A stretch of 64,000 nt of DNA from Symsagittifera roscoffensis (GCF_963678635.1 NC_087065.1:39433430-39497429), one strand, 5' to 3'. Positions 27,226-39,895 are shown, numbered from the stretch's first letter. Notes: generated by a model from the sequence alone, not told the origin. Translations and numbers: made by a program.

Positions 27226-28403
27226 TCAGTGATGAAATTAAATGCAAAATTGTTTTTACGATTTTATCGGAAGCGTGGTTTTCAAATAAGCTTTTCAAAG
27301 TCTTGATGATTTATTTAGTCGGTGTTGTAGAACATCGTTTTTTTTTATAATCCTTCAAAGGCAGCCGTTAATTTTTTAATATCCTTCAGGATCATCACTG
27401 CAAGCATAAATACACAAGTATGGCATAAATATTTGATTTGGTTTTAATTTAACATTAGCTATCATGTGATCAAATAAAAAACTTCCAGCAGGTTCAGCCA
27501 AGTTTTTAAAGTTGATTGCAATCCATTACATGGCGATGTGAGTTTTGTGTACGAGAGGTAATCTAATTCTTGACATTTCAATGAGATAGAAAAATTTGTT
27601 TTCGTTTTTCTGAGAAGGGTTTTTGAAAACATTTGGGAGAGCGCATAACGTGCTCAGAACATAAAAATAATTCGCCATTTGGTATTATAAGAATTAAACG
27701 CGCTTACTGAACAACCGCAATAGCACCCAGCTTGAATAAAATCACTATATCCGAATGCTAAGAATCTTATCGAATGAATCCTATAAGTTCCAACAAAATT
27801 GAGCATTAAGATTATTAAAAGAACGGTACTTTTTTTGACAAGCAAGTTGTAAGATGAGGGAGGTTTCTTGCAAAAATGTAAGATAAGAACTTCTTGTACG
27901 AATTTTTTTGTACAAAAATTCTACGCTGCCGCAAATTACAAGATTGGAATTTCATTGGCCCAAATTAACAATTCGCTGCACGAGGTAACCGAAAGAAGCG
28001 CGTCTTAACCGCTAATTTGGAACAGTCAGTTTGAGTTGATAATTGCTAATTTCAAGTGGGTTTCATTCATGACCGCAAGGCTCAGATTTTGACACTTTGA
28101 TATTATTTCTCATAAAACATCATGCGCTTAAAACCACCAAGAGAGATCAGGCTCTGGAATGACTACTACCAAGAATTGTTCAGAAAATTTGATTAACTGG
28201 CCTGCGAAAATTGACGCACGGGCTATACAAGCAGATTTAGAAAATTGGGGTTTATTATTTCTAAATTTTGACGTACTTAAATATAACCGGTAAGTTCAAA
28301 TAGATTTAGTGAACGTACTTCAAGCGACCTGAACTTTTCATCATATAAAAAAGGTAATCTTGGGAGCTCAAATGCATTGCAAGTCACCATGAGCCAACTT
28401 AGT
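27226..28403. other. Stretch without recognised gene
   Basis: No gene or clear repeat recognised. Confidence 0.45.
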
Positions 28404-28735
28404 CAGGGGCGGATCTAGGATTTTCTCGAGGGGGCGGATTTTCAAGAAGTTTCGAGAATTTTGTTGACTTTTTTAGGTTGACCAAATTGTTCTTCTGAGC
28501 TTTTAGTTACTTTTTGGGAAAATTTGACCGAAAAGTTGCGTTTTTTTTGGTGTGCGCTTTCCCTTCAAAGTTTGTAAACATTGGCAGCAAATGCGCCTTT
28601 AGAAAATTTTTAGGGCCAGTCAGCCAAAAATTGATATCTCAAAATAGTACAAAAGGGGACCCTTTGGGTCGTCAGGGCGTCGAATTCCTGAGGGGGCATC
28701 CGCCCAAACCGCCGCCCCCAATCTACCCAATAGAA
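28404..28735. mobile_element. Family D non-autonomous element, copy 2
   Basis: It starts CAGGGGCGGATCTAGGATTT with TCTCGAGGGGG. It shares TTGATATCTCAAAATAGTAC and the block before the C-rich right end with copy 1, and ends in CCGCCGCCCCC. The 90-aa plus-strand open frame across it is not a gene. Confidence 0.7.
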
Positions 28736-30130
28736 TTAAATCTACCCAATATAATTTTATTGATTCCTATAAAAATTTTAAAATAATTTTCGAAATCAAG
28801 CCGTATCGTTCAATTTTATTTATTCTCTCAAGCAAAAACAGAATTCTACAATAACCTCCCAATCCTCTTCCCCCCTTTAATTGGTCCTTTTAATAGGCGG
28901 AAGTTTTTTTTACTAGGTAGGATACTGGAGTTAATGGGGGGGGGGGGAGGAATTGTCAACAAGATGTCTTACCCCTCCCCGCCTCCCTCTACTTTGTTCA
29001 CCCTGTTTGAGGTGAGTTAACGAAGGCACTTTGGACGCCTTTGTCTTGCCTCCTTTTACCACTTTAATCTCCACCTTCCCTTCTAATTTATCATATCCTT
29101 TGTTTGATTTGTCTCGCTCTAAATGTGTCTTCACAGTCAAACTTCACCAAACCGTCATTCTTTTTTCCTATTTTCATCGCTCCTATTTAAAAAGATAACG
29201 CGGCTCAGATCAGTGCGTATCCTGTTCTATCTATTCAAATTACTCCTTCTTCTGCGCAGTAGTCTGCATCATAACCAATTCCTAAGTTTGCTAAATTGGT
29301 TCCTAAGTTTGCCACAAAATTGCGGTTTTATAGGAATTGCTGATTAGTTCGAAAATAAAAATATGATTTGTCTTTTGTTTTGTAATGTGCTGAAAGAAAG
29401 CGGCCGTAAAAATGTTTTTAATCGCACCGAATTGAACGGAAGAGAAGGCAGGTTAAAAAAGCGGGCCTTTTTTTACTTCTGCTGATTTTTGTGGACTGCC
29501 TCTAATTGTTTTAAAGAGACTGTATGCGGATCGACTGATTAAGCAATTCTAAAGTTATTTTGTATTGGTAAATAATTTTATCAAATCACTCGTTAGATCA
29601 TAAAGTTAGTGTCAATGTGAAGTGGGGGAGAAAAGAGACAAAAATGGTAGATATTTGATTGGATGTTTGATCTCATATCAAGAAACTCAATTGCGTATCG
29701 AAGGACCGCAACTTCGAAACCTGGACAGGTTTTCATAATGGCGGTTCAGTCTGAAAACGAACCGCTGTGTTGTTTGACAAGGAGTCGCGATGTCACAGAC
29801 ATATCGCTGTTTACCTTTTGTAATTCGGACCTTCGAAGAAAGTGAGAAATATTTATGCTCGACGACTATTAAAAAAACTCCCCCGGAGGATCGAATGTGC
29901 ATGCCGCCAGTCGAGAGTGCACACCACTATATTAACCTGCCACAATTCTGTGCAAAACTGCTTGTTTTATTATCCCGAACTACAAAACCGTTCCAAACTG
30001 AAATGAGGCACCTAATTGGTTTTATCGACTTCATACGCGATCCAAATTACAGCACTTAATTTTTGGTATTATCAGCCTAAAACTCATAGTTTTGCCACTA
30101 TTTAAATTAACAAAAAATTATCTGTGAGAT
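28736..30130. other. Stretch without recognised gene, includes a GC-richer island
   Basis: A run of Gs lies at about 28937-28947. The part 29660-30060 has higher GC and short overlapping open frames on both strands, none with a recognisable domain. It could be an old exon or a regulatory block. Confidence 0.4.
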
Positions 30131-30137
30131 CAATTAA

Positions 30138-30190
30138 AGGCAGTCGGAACATTCAAGATTTTTTCCCTGATAAGAGCAGCCTTGTTTTAA
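30138..30190. repeat. Family A right-end fragment
   Basis: AAGGCAGTCGGAACATTCAA followed by a diverged GCCCTGATAAGAGCAG-like end and CCTTGTT matches the outer right end of the fold-back at 18836. Confidence 0.75.
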
Positions 30191-30424
30191 TTTACAGCAC
30201 GATGCTTAAAACAATCATAACTTTAATACAAGAATCAATTGACTTCAGTTTTGAATAGCTTAGGAGAAATTTGATTTTTACCTCCTAAATTTCAATAGTT
30301 AAACTCAACTCTAATTTTTCTATAAAACGGACAACAATGCTAAATACTTTTACCTTTTTTATTACGACAAAGGTGTAAAAAATATATAAAATTTAATTTG
30401 TCTTGTTGATTGTTACCCACGTCG

Positions 30425-30890
30425 AGGTGCTCGCTTAAAAATTCGACTTTCAAATTCGAGCACCTGTCAGCGCTTGATCACAAAAGATTAGTCGAGACAG
30501 GATTTGGGTCGAGCACAAATTCGAAGCAAAGCTTGAGCACGGTCAAACCATAACTCGAGCACGGTCAAAACAAACCTCGAGTAAAAAAAATTCTGTCAAA
30601 TATCAAATATTCATTTTTAACGTTTTCAGCTCAAATTACGAACCAGTATTGCAAAAGATTTTAAAAAACATAGTTCAAAAACAGTTCATTTCTACAAAGC
30701 ATTTAAATTGTAAATAACTCTACTCATTTCATTCTGATAAAAAATCATCATAGATGTTATCCGAAAAGCATAAATAATAACAGTCAAATTTGGATAACTC
30801 ATGTTGTTTGAAAGTTGAAACTTGCCGAATTCGGTCGGGCACGGTCAAAATGTATCTTGCCTAGGTCGAGCACGGTCGAGCACATTTGTT
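30425..30890. repeat. Scattered GTCGAGCACGGTC motif region
   Basis: Repeated GTCGAGCACGGTC and GAGCACGGTCAAA blocks at about 30500-30590 and 30835-30890, with an AT-rich gap between. The motif resembles the GTCGAACAGGGTC satellite unit (GAGC for GAAC), so it may be a diverged or founder relative of that satellite. Confidence 0.6.
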
Positions 30891-30899
30891 TCGGTCTTT

Positions 30900-31735
30900 T
30901 AAAAAAAAAGGCTTCAAATGAAGAAATCAAAAAGTCAGTAGCAAGCTATAATCTGGACTTATAGCTTGAAATAACGCTTAAGATTGGAGCAAAAAAGCAA
31001 TAGTCGCAAGGCATTTTTTTTGTGACGCCAGTTGCGGCCAAATCTTTCTGGGTCTCGCCGGTCGCAGAAATTTTTTCTGTTATTATAATTAACTCAAGTA
31101 TTGATAAAGCTGAATGTGTGATGTTACGTTGCAAGGTAACAAAAACAAATCTGTTTATAAAACTTTTTTTGTTCACTATCAAAAAATTCATTGCAACTCG
31201 AAAACGTTGAATGGTTTATCAAATATGACTTTCAAATGTGGGAGTGAGGAGTAGATAAGAGCCCGCGTTGGTCACAGACACACCCCCACCTGAAAAACCT
31301 CAAAAGCCTAAATTTTGGGTGCAACGGTTGAGAAAGATCTAATTTTGATTGCGACAGTCAAGAAATACCAAAATTCGGAAAAGATAATCAAATCATAAAA
31401 TAACTACCTCTCATTGAGATGTTTGAGTTTCATTTGAGGAGTATTTACAAAAAAATCAGAAGCTTCGGGTCCAAAAGTATGATTAAAAAACTAAACTGAA
31501 AAGTGGAATTGATATGCTTTAGCCTTTTCATTGCCTAAACTTATTGAATTTTGTATGGTAAGTAGCTGATATTTTCTGAACCTATTTTTTGTCTTATTTT
31601 TTAAGAAAATTCTCAAATTTATATTCAGAACAACAGGAAATATTATTCATGAAAATTGCAGGGAAAATGGTTAAAACCCAGCTCAACTAGCAAAATTGAT
31701 ACTTTATCAAGCTTACTACTGTAATAGTTTTACAA
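30900..31735. other. Stretch without recognised gene
   Basis: Short open frames on both strands near 30946-31210 have no recognisable motif. No repeat ends seen. Confidence 0.45.
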
Positions 31736-31739
31736 ATAT

Positions 31740-32030
31740 GGGCGGATCTAGCCTTTTCTTGAGAAGGGGTCAATTTTTGAAAATAAGAAAAAAATTCGGT
31801 GACTTTTTTAAAGACCCTATTTTGACCAAAAACTTAGTGCCGCGGGCAATTTGAAAAAAGAATAAAAAAAACGGTTTTTGGGCACTTTTTGGAGACTTTC
31901 CACCAAAAATTGCCTTTTTCTGGCGCGCTCTCCGCTTCAAAAATTAGTATATATTAACGCCAAAGGCACCTCTAGAAAATTTTAAGGTTGGTCGTCGGCC
32001 TAATGGATGTCATAAACAATACCAAAGGTT
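31740..32030. mobile_element. Family D non-autonomous element, copy 3 (degraded)
   Basis: It starts GGGCGGATCTAGCCTTTTCT with TGAGAAGGGG, followed by the GTGACTTTTTTAAAG, TCTGGCGCGCTCTC and ATATTAACGCCAAAGGC blocks in the same order as copy 1. The right end is not clear. Confidence 0.65.
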
Positions 32031-34045
32031 CCGTTTGATGAATGATGCAATAGTTTAAGGATTCAATGTAAAATTTTGTGTTAAAATATTTTGTTTTTGT
32101 TTCTATTTCGGATTTTTGAGCAGTTTTTGTCGAGAAGTAAAAGCTTTTGAGATTTAGCACAGTTTTTACTCTAAACTTTTGGATTATTTTTGGCAACTAT
32201 CATCGAACTTTTGCATTTTAAAAGTAGAAGGCTCTGAAATGTGATAATTGGTAGCTTTGGGATCATGTGATCATCCTTCAGGCGGTAAAGTGACTATACA
32301 ACAATAATATTGCTCCATGAAAGCCAAAATTTACGACCACCTCCGCTGTCCCTATTCCAAATGGGCAAATTGTTTATCTGGCCCATTTCCTTGTTTATTT
32401 TAGCAAGCAATTTGTATCCGGCGTTCCATGAGGAGCCTGCAGATCAAACTGTTATTTGTCCGGCAACTGGAACTGGAAACTGAAACTAGTTGCACACAGA
32501 CGAACGCAGAAATAAGTTTACACGCGTCAATGAGACGACCAAAATCTAGCCGACTTTCAGCAGATTTCATGAGGTACAATTTGCCTGATGGCACAAAAAA
32601 TAGTTTGTTTTCCATTTTTGTTCGCTCATTAGCTTATCGAACCATTAGTTTATCGCGACATATGCAATTTTTGCGTCAATTTTTAACTGGAATTAAATTT
32701 ATTAAATTTTAATATAAATTGGTTTAGTTCACCGTGATTCTTGACTCGTACTGACACATTTACAACATAGCTAAAACGCACTGGCTCATAAAAAGATCGA
32801 CAGAAATCTTCAAAAGTTATGTTCAGTTCTCAGCATTCTCCCGAAGCTTGGAAGAACCAAATGATCCCGTTCTGCACAACAATAATTGAAATAGAGAGCT
32901 TTTTTTCAATGCTTTCCCACTCGGACGGAATAAATAATTCTAACGATTTTAACATTTCAAGATCTCAGCTAAATTTTAAGGTTGTCAGTTGTCAATAATG
33001 GAAAAATGGAAACCATGAAATTACCAAAACCATCGTTAAAAGTTGGCAAGGAGACGTGAGGATGGGAGGGGGAGGGGGGGGTATGTGTAGGTAGTAACGA
33101 ACGTTATGTCTGGTCTTAATTGCATCGGCTTGCCGACCTTGGTTCCTAACCCTGTCTCAAATCACTTGAGTTTATTATTGTGGGATTGGTGCGCTGAACT
33201 ATTCGACCATCACAGCGCATGACTGACGTTGTTTTCTTTAATTTGATCAGAACAACACTTCCTATTTGTTCAACTTTGGATACTTTCGGGACGTCCTGGA
33301 CTGAAGTTACCAAATATACACAAGTCAGCGTGTATTTTGAAACCCCGCAAATCATACAAGAGCACGAAACTTTTTGAGCTACATTTCAAAACTCAGCGAA
33401 GAGTATAATTAAATCTGGAGAAATCGCTGACTCGTCTGAGATGTAATCCCTTTTGAGCATTAAGATTCAGCAAAAGACGATAATATTGATCTTTTGAGAA
33501 TTAGCCCGACAGTTTTGAGGATTTCCTTGTCAGCAATCAAATCTAATTGGTGATCCATTTCAGAAAAATGTCCTCAAATTCAATCTTTTCCGACCTGGGA
33601 TTAAGCTGACGTTTTGCACACTCCTCATTTTAAGGCTCAGTTTGATCTGGTTAAATTGAATACATGCATGGAACTCGACCTCTAAGTCAAAAATTTTTGA
33701 TTATTCGCAAATTTTAAAGTTTTACCAGAGGTAAAGCTTATTGAAAAAAGCTTTTGTAATCGTAGTCTCAGCGAATCGACCCTTTCATGGCCCAACCCAA
33801 ACGATGCTAATTCTGGTTATCTTGAGCATTTTTGGGTTGCTACTTGTTAAAAACTGAATTGGCCAATCTAAGGGATTTTGCGTTGCCAAGTCATATTATA
33901 TTTGTAACTGCGGTTTGCACCAAAGAGCAGCTCAAGTTATTTCCAAAAAAGTAGTTTTTTTTCACGGTAAAAAAGTCACATTTGCAGCTGGCGCAACCTG
34001 TTTTGTCAAAAACATTTGCTCTCACAGAAATCAGAGTGCTATGGC
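32031..34045. other. Stretch without recognised gene
   Basis: Nothing recognised beyond short open frames. A G-rich tract (GGGAGGGGGAGGGGGGGG-like) sits at about 33065-33081 and is a G-quadruplex candidate. Confidence 0.45.
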
Positions 34046-34049
34046 CAGC

Positions 34050-34210
34050 AGAAGCGGATCTAGGATTTTCTCGAGGGGTGGACATAACTGCCGTTTTCGG
34101 GGACTTTTGGCAGTTTTGGCATTTTTAAGGTTCGCCTAACATTTTTAAGGTTCGCCTAACATTTTTAAGGTTCGCCAAACATAAATACATGTCAACCCCC
34201 TGACCCCCTC
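34050..34210. mobile_element. Family D fragment with a 20 bp tandem triplication
   Basis: It starts AGCGGATCTAGGATTTTCTC with GAGGGG. The 20 bp unit ATTTTTAAGGTTCGCCTAAC then appears three times in a row (about 34120-34180), the last with one change. It ends in a CCCCCTGACCCCC block. Confidence 0.7.
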
Positions 34211-36000
34211 CTAATATGATAATAGCCAGCATAGATACTTTTAAGCAGAAGAAAAGTGTAAAGAATGAGACAATTTTCACAATTTTGATGTAATTCACAA
34301 TTTTAAAGAGTCAAAAAAGGAAGTTGAGGTTTACCCCCCGGATTTGACTCATTACGATGGTCTGACTCAACTATAAGATTTCCCTTCGCCTCCGAAAAAA
34401 CCATCGGCTGCAGTTGTTTCATTAGGTAATTTTTGTTTCCTTTATAACCCCTTTGGGTTGCCTGCTTCAAAGTGTCTCATTGAGGACTGAATGCCAATAG
34501 CAGGTCGGCACAGCTCTAACAAATGCTAATATTTATCCTTAATCCGATCCGAGGGATTGCCTAGCAAATTCATCAATTAGCCGATAAACTTGATCAATTT
34601 ATGCAGGGTATTTTGTACGGTGTAATTAATTTTCAGTTCAGTGGGTGTGCAAATTGCATTGGCCAAGTTCTCCTATGCAAAATTTTTTGGGAGGGAGGGG
34701 TGAATGGTAGGAAAAGATAGAGAATGGGGAAGAACAAATTGGGGAAGATGACAGCCGATTGATTGATAAGGTCTAATCGTGTTCGCAGAATACAAATAAA
34801 GTACTAAACTGTCCGCGTTACTACCTATAACCAGCAGTTGTTCCACTTTAAGGCCATTAAGATTAAGTTGCTAGTCGAAATGGTTGCAATCCAGATTAGT
34901 AATGAATTTACCTTGTTCTCTTTTGCGACCTGAAAAAGAAAAGAGACTCCAAGTTTCGACCTAGATTCAGTTCGTCTTCGTGCAACTAGTGGAACTTTGT
35001 AATAAAAAAGGGATCCGAAGTTAGCACCAAATTAAAGTATATCAGAAATAATGCTTCAAATTCACTTTAATTCTGGGTTAGTACCGGAAGTGTTGGATTA
35101 TCAGTGTCAACTCGATAGCACTTTACAGAGGAGAAACCCAATCCTATTTCAGCTGCTGTTAACTTACTATTGCCTCCGCCGTCACAACTAGGCATAATAA
35201 CATGGAAAATGTGGTACCGTTTCTTAATGTTATTAAAATGAAAGCCTATTTATTTATAATCTGCTCCGATTCATTTCCATAACAAAATGTCCATCAGAAA
35301 CACAGGTACGAATTGGCTTCTTTTCCCCTTGTCATCAAAAACTCAGTTTTCCGTGTCCAACAAACTTGTCTAGATAGAAAGTTCATAAATGCATTATAAA
35401 CATCAAACTTAAAAAATCATAGGGCCATTTTCTTGCATGTCGTGTAAAAAAACGCAGCACCGTACAAAAAATATATTCCAAACCGACTTCATATATGAAA
35501 TTTAAATGAAAAATTTTCATAAAAAGTATATAAATTTTTCGGGTATTGCGGTTTGCATGAAGCTCAGGTCGGGTTAAAACACCATAATTTCCATATTTTG
35601 ACTATTAAATTGAACATATTCAAAGTAATTGACTAATATACTCTGTAAATTATGCATAAATTTGTCAAGTATTCTAGTTTGCTTACTTTGAAAGTAAGCT
35701 TGATTTTTCATTATTTTTTTCCATGAGACTTTTTCCAAATTATATAGCGAGGGAAAAATTACAGTGAAGTAAGTACTTGATTTTCGTTGTTCGCTCTAAT
35801 TCTTCACTTTCATCTGAGTTGCAAATATTCAGACCAAAATTTTTGCTTTAATTTTTTATTTTGGAGTCGCAATAAAATACTAAATTATCTACTGGCTCAT
35901 AGACAATTAAAATTGTTACATTGTGGGAACAAAATGAGTTTTCTATAATTTATTTTTGGAGTCTTAATGTTATCCTAAACAATTTATAGGCACAGAGACG
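34211..36000. other. Stretch without recognised gene, possibly 5' regulatory sequence
   Basis: No gene recognised. The part 34340-35170 is less repetitive and less AT-rich than its surroundings. It lies 4-5 kb upstream of the glutamate receptor first exon, so it could hold regulatory sequence. This is inference from position only. Confidence 0.35.
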
Positions 36001-36004
36001 TTGT

Positions 36005-36260
36005 TCCGCGCAAAATCAGGTGCCACAAATATTTATCGAAAGGTGCGAGTGATAAACCATTTTAAAATTTGTGAGTTTTGATTCAATCAACATAAAAGAT
36101 TCAAACGAATTTTTCCTCAGTCTCAACAAAAATTGGTTGGAAGTTTCAAACTGTTGGTGTATTTCAAAGCTATTAAAACGAGCGAGCAGGCTTATAATAG
36201 TAAGCTTATTAAACAAAAACTCCCAGTCAGTACTGAAAAACTAATCTTATTCCAGAAAAA
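36005..36260. repeat. Family B partial copy
   Basis: It begins GCGCAAAATCAGGTGCCACA and contains CGAGCGAGCAGGCTTATAAT, matching the first half of the family B copy at 13627. The end block is missing. Confidence 0.68.
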
Positions 36261-37245
36261 TTAGTTTTGGAAGCGTTTTGTTTTGGAAGCGCTATGCTTC
36301 ACATTCGCTTTTTTGGCAATACAATTTAGCAAAAACTTTCTCAATTATTAATTTAATTTTTTGAAGACAACTATTGACAATTCTCCCTAGGCGTGTTTGT
36401 ACAAATTTTTCATCAAATTTTTTATAATGAATGTACGCCAAAATTTTTGTGCGAATTGCACAAGAACCTTCTGTTCTAGTTAAATAATCATATTTGCAAA
36501 ATTTGAAGCAAATATCTGAAAAGCTGTCATGAGATCTTTAGGCCAGTTTTCAGACGTCTCCAATTCGTCTTCAGTCGGATGTTTGATATTTCTCATTTGA
36601 GAATTTTTTTGTTTGTAATAATTAATAAACTTCATAATTAGTCGTAACCACTTTACTGCATTTGTGCAAATAACGCTTGATAGTTAAAATTGATTGTTGA
36701 TATTTTTCTAGTTTCAGCAAAGCGGCGCATAATTTCATCGTGTCACTTCAAAAATTGGGCGTCGATTTCCTGGATTGAAAAAATTTCAAGAGTTTCTGAC
36801 AAAATACGCACAAAAAAAACATCGCTGCATTCACTTTACCTTGCTGAAAAAGTTTCCCTTGCTGAACGAATACAGAAAAAAATAACTGAACGAGAACCAA
36901 GAGAAACAACTTGATCGTATATTTGATTTTTAATGAAATCTCCCCTATCTACAATATGAAACACAAAATGATTTGTAGTAACGCGTTTTCTTGACCAACT
37001 AGATTGTCTCAATTCAAAATGGAATGCTTTTCGAGAAGTTATTCGACTCGTACGTTACGCGTAGTTGAAAATTGAGCACTAATTATTCGCAAACAATAAT
37101 CACAATTAATATGTAATTTTAATTTTAAATTTATGATGAGAACATGACATTTGAGTCGTTTTCATTTTCCGCCAGACTCTTCAGCTGGTTTTGTAATGAC
37201 GAATCGCGCAGATTAGAACGCAAACTAATTAAAACATAACAAAAC
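36261..37245. other. AT-rich stretch without recognised gene
   Basis: No gene or repeat boundary recognised. A short plus-strand open frame near 36690-36914 has no motif. Confidence 0.45.
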
Positions 37246-37246
37246 T

Positions 37247-37710
37247 GCTCATATCAGGGCCAAGTCTTGAGTGTTCCGACTGCCTTTTAAGGTTTATGGA
37301 GCAGTAATAACATTAAAAAGTTAAAAGTAATAAAACAAAATGAAAAAAAAAATTTCTCTGAAATTTAAAATTTTTTATGAAAATCATCAAATCATCCCCC
37401 ACACGCCATATAAAGTACAAAAAGATAGATTTCGCTCCTTGTAACAAATCAATTATGCCAAATAAGCTTCCTTCAACCAATTTGGAACGATTTCTAAGGC
37501 GGTTTAACTCTAAGCTTACGCGTTAATAGCGCGAAATAGATCGCGCGTTAATTATCCGAAATTGACCAAAATGGTAACCTCTAAACCCGTAATCTCTAAA
37601 AATTCCGTCAAAAATGGCTAGTTAAAAAGTCGAAATTTGTCTGAAGAAAAAAAACCCACCCGAGCACAAATATTCCGTTACTTTCGTTAAAAAAGTCGGA
37701 ACAATAAGCA
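37247..37710. mobile_element. Family A single arm
   Basis: It begins AACTGCTCATATCAGGGCCA, follows the left arm of the fold-back at 17564 block by block, and ends at the inner GAAAAAGTCGGAACAA-type end. The inverted partner is absent. A segment of the arm near 37580 (the AAAATGATCACAGG block) is deleted. It is a half-element, perhaps produced by deletion of a palindrome. Confidence 0.8.
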
Positions 37711-38265
37711 AACATGACTGCTACTATCAAATAAAAGCCCTAAACGTTACGATATCCTTCAATACCGATGGAAACTTTTTTGCGTTCAATAGCTTTAGAA
37801 TCGTAGGAAAAAAAATTTTTGTTTCATTTTTTTTCAAAGCAGAACACTTTTTCATTCTTACTTCTAAATGTATTACCCTCTACACTATGTTAAAATATAT
37901 AGTGATTTATTTGAGTCGAGAAACGTATTGATAAGAGCAAATTGCTAGCCTCTTTTTTCAATTTGATTACCAAGGACGCTTTAATAGGCCGAGATCTATC
38001 GCGAGTTTTTTTTATCCAATATGATTGATAGCTAACAAAATGGTCACTAAATCAACGCACCATAATTTAAAAGCAAATAGGATGAGTTGAAACGTCTTCT
38101 TGATTTTGAGCTTTGAAAATCAATATTTTTGAGATGATGTTTAGAAAACTTACCAAAAATGGCTATTTAAAATTTTAAATTTGTCTGGCGAGCACTTTTT
38201 CGTCACTTTCAAAAAGTGGTAAGCACTCAGTGAACTTAGAAGCTGTTAGTCGGATTAATCGCAGA
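37711..38265. other. AT-rich stretch without recognised gene
   Basis: No gene or repeat recognised between the family A half-element and the MITE at 38274. Confidence 0.45.
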
Positions 38266-38273
38266 AGAAAAAA

Positions 38274-38482
38274 GGATCTACTTAACAATCTCCCCCTTTC
38301 AAGAAAGGGGAGGAAATTGCTAAGTAGATTACTTGCAGAATTTTCGGCCAATCAGAATGCAGCAAAACTCGAATTTAAATACAACTCTCTAGCGCGAGTT
38401 TACTAATTTTATTTACAGGGGTCGAGATTGTTTAGTAGATACAAAGGTGGGGGGGGGGGGGGAGAGATTGTTAAGTAGATCC
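38274..38482. mobile_element. hAT-like MITE, 209 bp
   Basis: The left end GGATCTACTTAACAATCTCC and the right end GGAGAGATTGTTAAGTAGAT plus CC are inverted repeats. There are two further internal copies of the same motif (near 38318-38331 and 38424-38440). The flanks carry the 8 bp AGAAAAAA on each side (38266-38273 and 38483-38490), a hAT-length target duplication, though its low complexity weakens it. A run of about fourteen Gs at 38449-38462 sits inside. Confidence 0.72.
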
Positions 38483-38490
38483 AGAAAAAA

Positions 38491-39552
38491 ATCATGATCC
38501 AAGTTGATTTTTTATTCGATTTTAGACAATGAGCCCAAAGAAAGCTTGGACGCCATTGAACGATTTAGGATATCGATACTATTTGTGTCTGCATTCGGAT
38601 TCCAAAACGATACTCAAAAAAATTCCAGTTGTTTGATCTATTTTTTGGCAATGAACTATCTGTTTTGTTTTGGTTTTACTTATTTCATAAAATTAAGCAT
38701 TTTAATTGCTCATACCGTTTCAAAAGAATCTTATACGCTGACCTATCAGCCAAAATTGTTGAGTTCTAGGTTGTGTATCGTCCTTGACGAGTAAATAGAG
38801 TTGTTAAAAGCGAAAGATTTTTAATTTTCTTTTTTCATGGTTTTTCAAGATAGTGTAACTTCTGATTCCTTTTTGTTTTAGATGATCTGCTGCATATGGC
38901 GAGAAACGACGAGACCAACATTGCTGGTCAAAAGTTCTTTAATGAGATAAATGTTTATATGGAAAAAATCCCTTCTGGTCATCGTTGTAAAGTCATTTGT
39001 TGTACCATTGGTTGAATCTTTGTACCATCAAGCAAGCAGATGATTTGGAAGCAAATCTGCCTTACCGAGCCAAAAACAACACAAAATGTGTCCGTTTCTA
39101 AGTGTCCATTGTTATGCTTGCCGTATCTATGTTTTTTATTGATATAACTCCTTAAAAATATCTGGCAACAAATAAGTCCAGGACCGACAGTTTTATCTGG
39201 TTATCATTGTTTCAATACAGAACTCAAGTGTCGGTTATTTATTATTATTGGTATTATTATCGACAGATGTTTGTCACGATCTACTCCAACAAATATACAT
39301 ACTGAGAAGTACCAAACAAACTCTTTGTAATTTTATAACAAGACTCTTCAGAAAACAAGATTCTTGGGTTATTTATCATTCAGAAAACAATATTCTTGGG
39401 TTACTTAACGTTTTCATCATTCGATGGGCGGAAAAATAACGGTAAAAATTACGATAACGATTACAACTTAAATTAATGGCAATGTTAAATTGAACAATCA
39501 TCACCAGAAGCCGGCTAAACTTCAACTGAGAGGAGTTCTCGTTCTGGTTGCG
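38491..39552. other. Upstream flank of the glutamate receptor exon 1
   Basis: It contains two exon-like segments that follow acceptor-like TTTTAG sites (near 38525 and 38880), but no domain could be recognised and no consistent donor was found. It also contains the 5' flank or 5' UTR of the receptor gene. A stop at 39469-39471 in the receptor frame shows that the coding part of exon 1 starts after it. Confidence 0.4.
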
Positions 39553-39637
39553 ATGCTGTTTATCGTAATTGTGAGCTGTCTCGTGTCACCAACTGTAGCT
39601 GCCTACACCAATCCCACAACTAACATCATCAAAATCG
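39553..39637 (+). CDS. Ionotropic glutamate receptor (delta-like), exon 1
   Basis: First coding exon of a ligand-gated ion channel subunit at the plasma membrane. From the in-frame ATG at 39553 it encodes a hydrophobic signal peptide (MLFIVIVSCLV then small residues ending VAA), a short linker, and NIIKI, the first beta-strand of the amino-terminal domain. The exon ends ATCG|GTAGGT, a good donor, in phase 1. Joined to exon 2 across intron 1, the first strand continues into the GAVFE motif that opens this domain in the receptor family. The frame is open upstream to a stop at 39469, with no other ATG. The start therefore rests on this ATG unless an upstream exon contributes. The gene continues past the window edge, so the channel pore is not seen. 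Confidence 0.82.
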
Positions 39638-39895
39638 GTAGGTTTATTGGCGCCTATTTGTCCAAAAAGTTTCCAGGCTTGAAAAGTAACTGTAGCATGT
39701 TAATCTTAGTAATTCAAGCGTCAAAAAGCGCTTACATTTGTTTTAAAAAGCCAGAGGAAACCAATTATCATAAAAAAAAGAACTGTGTAAAATATCAAAG
39801 TATGCAAATGGCAGATTTAAGTGGCGATGTGATCAATTCTAATTTTTTTTGGGAACAGCTCGAAAATAAGATTCAGTCCTTTCCTTTTTCAGCAG

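Noticed and set aside
28931-29140. 69-codon Lys/Gly-rich minus-strand frame
   Set aside because: Composition follows a pyrimidine-rich stretch, with no motif or neighbour support.
29663-30059. Overlapping open frames in a GC-richer island
   Set aside because: Three frames overlap on two strands with no splice pattern or domain. Kept only as a note in the stretch description.
38504-39010. Two exon-like segments after TTTTAG acceptors upstream of the receptor
   Set aside because: No consistent donor between them, no recognisable domain, and a stop soon after. Left as unassigned.
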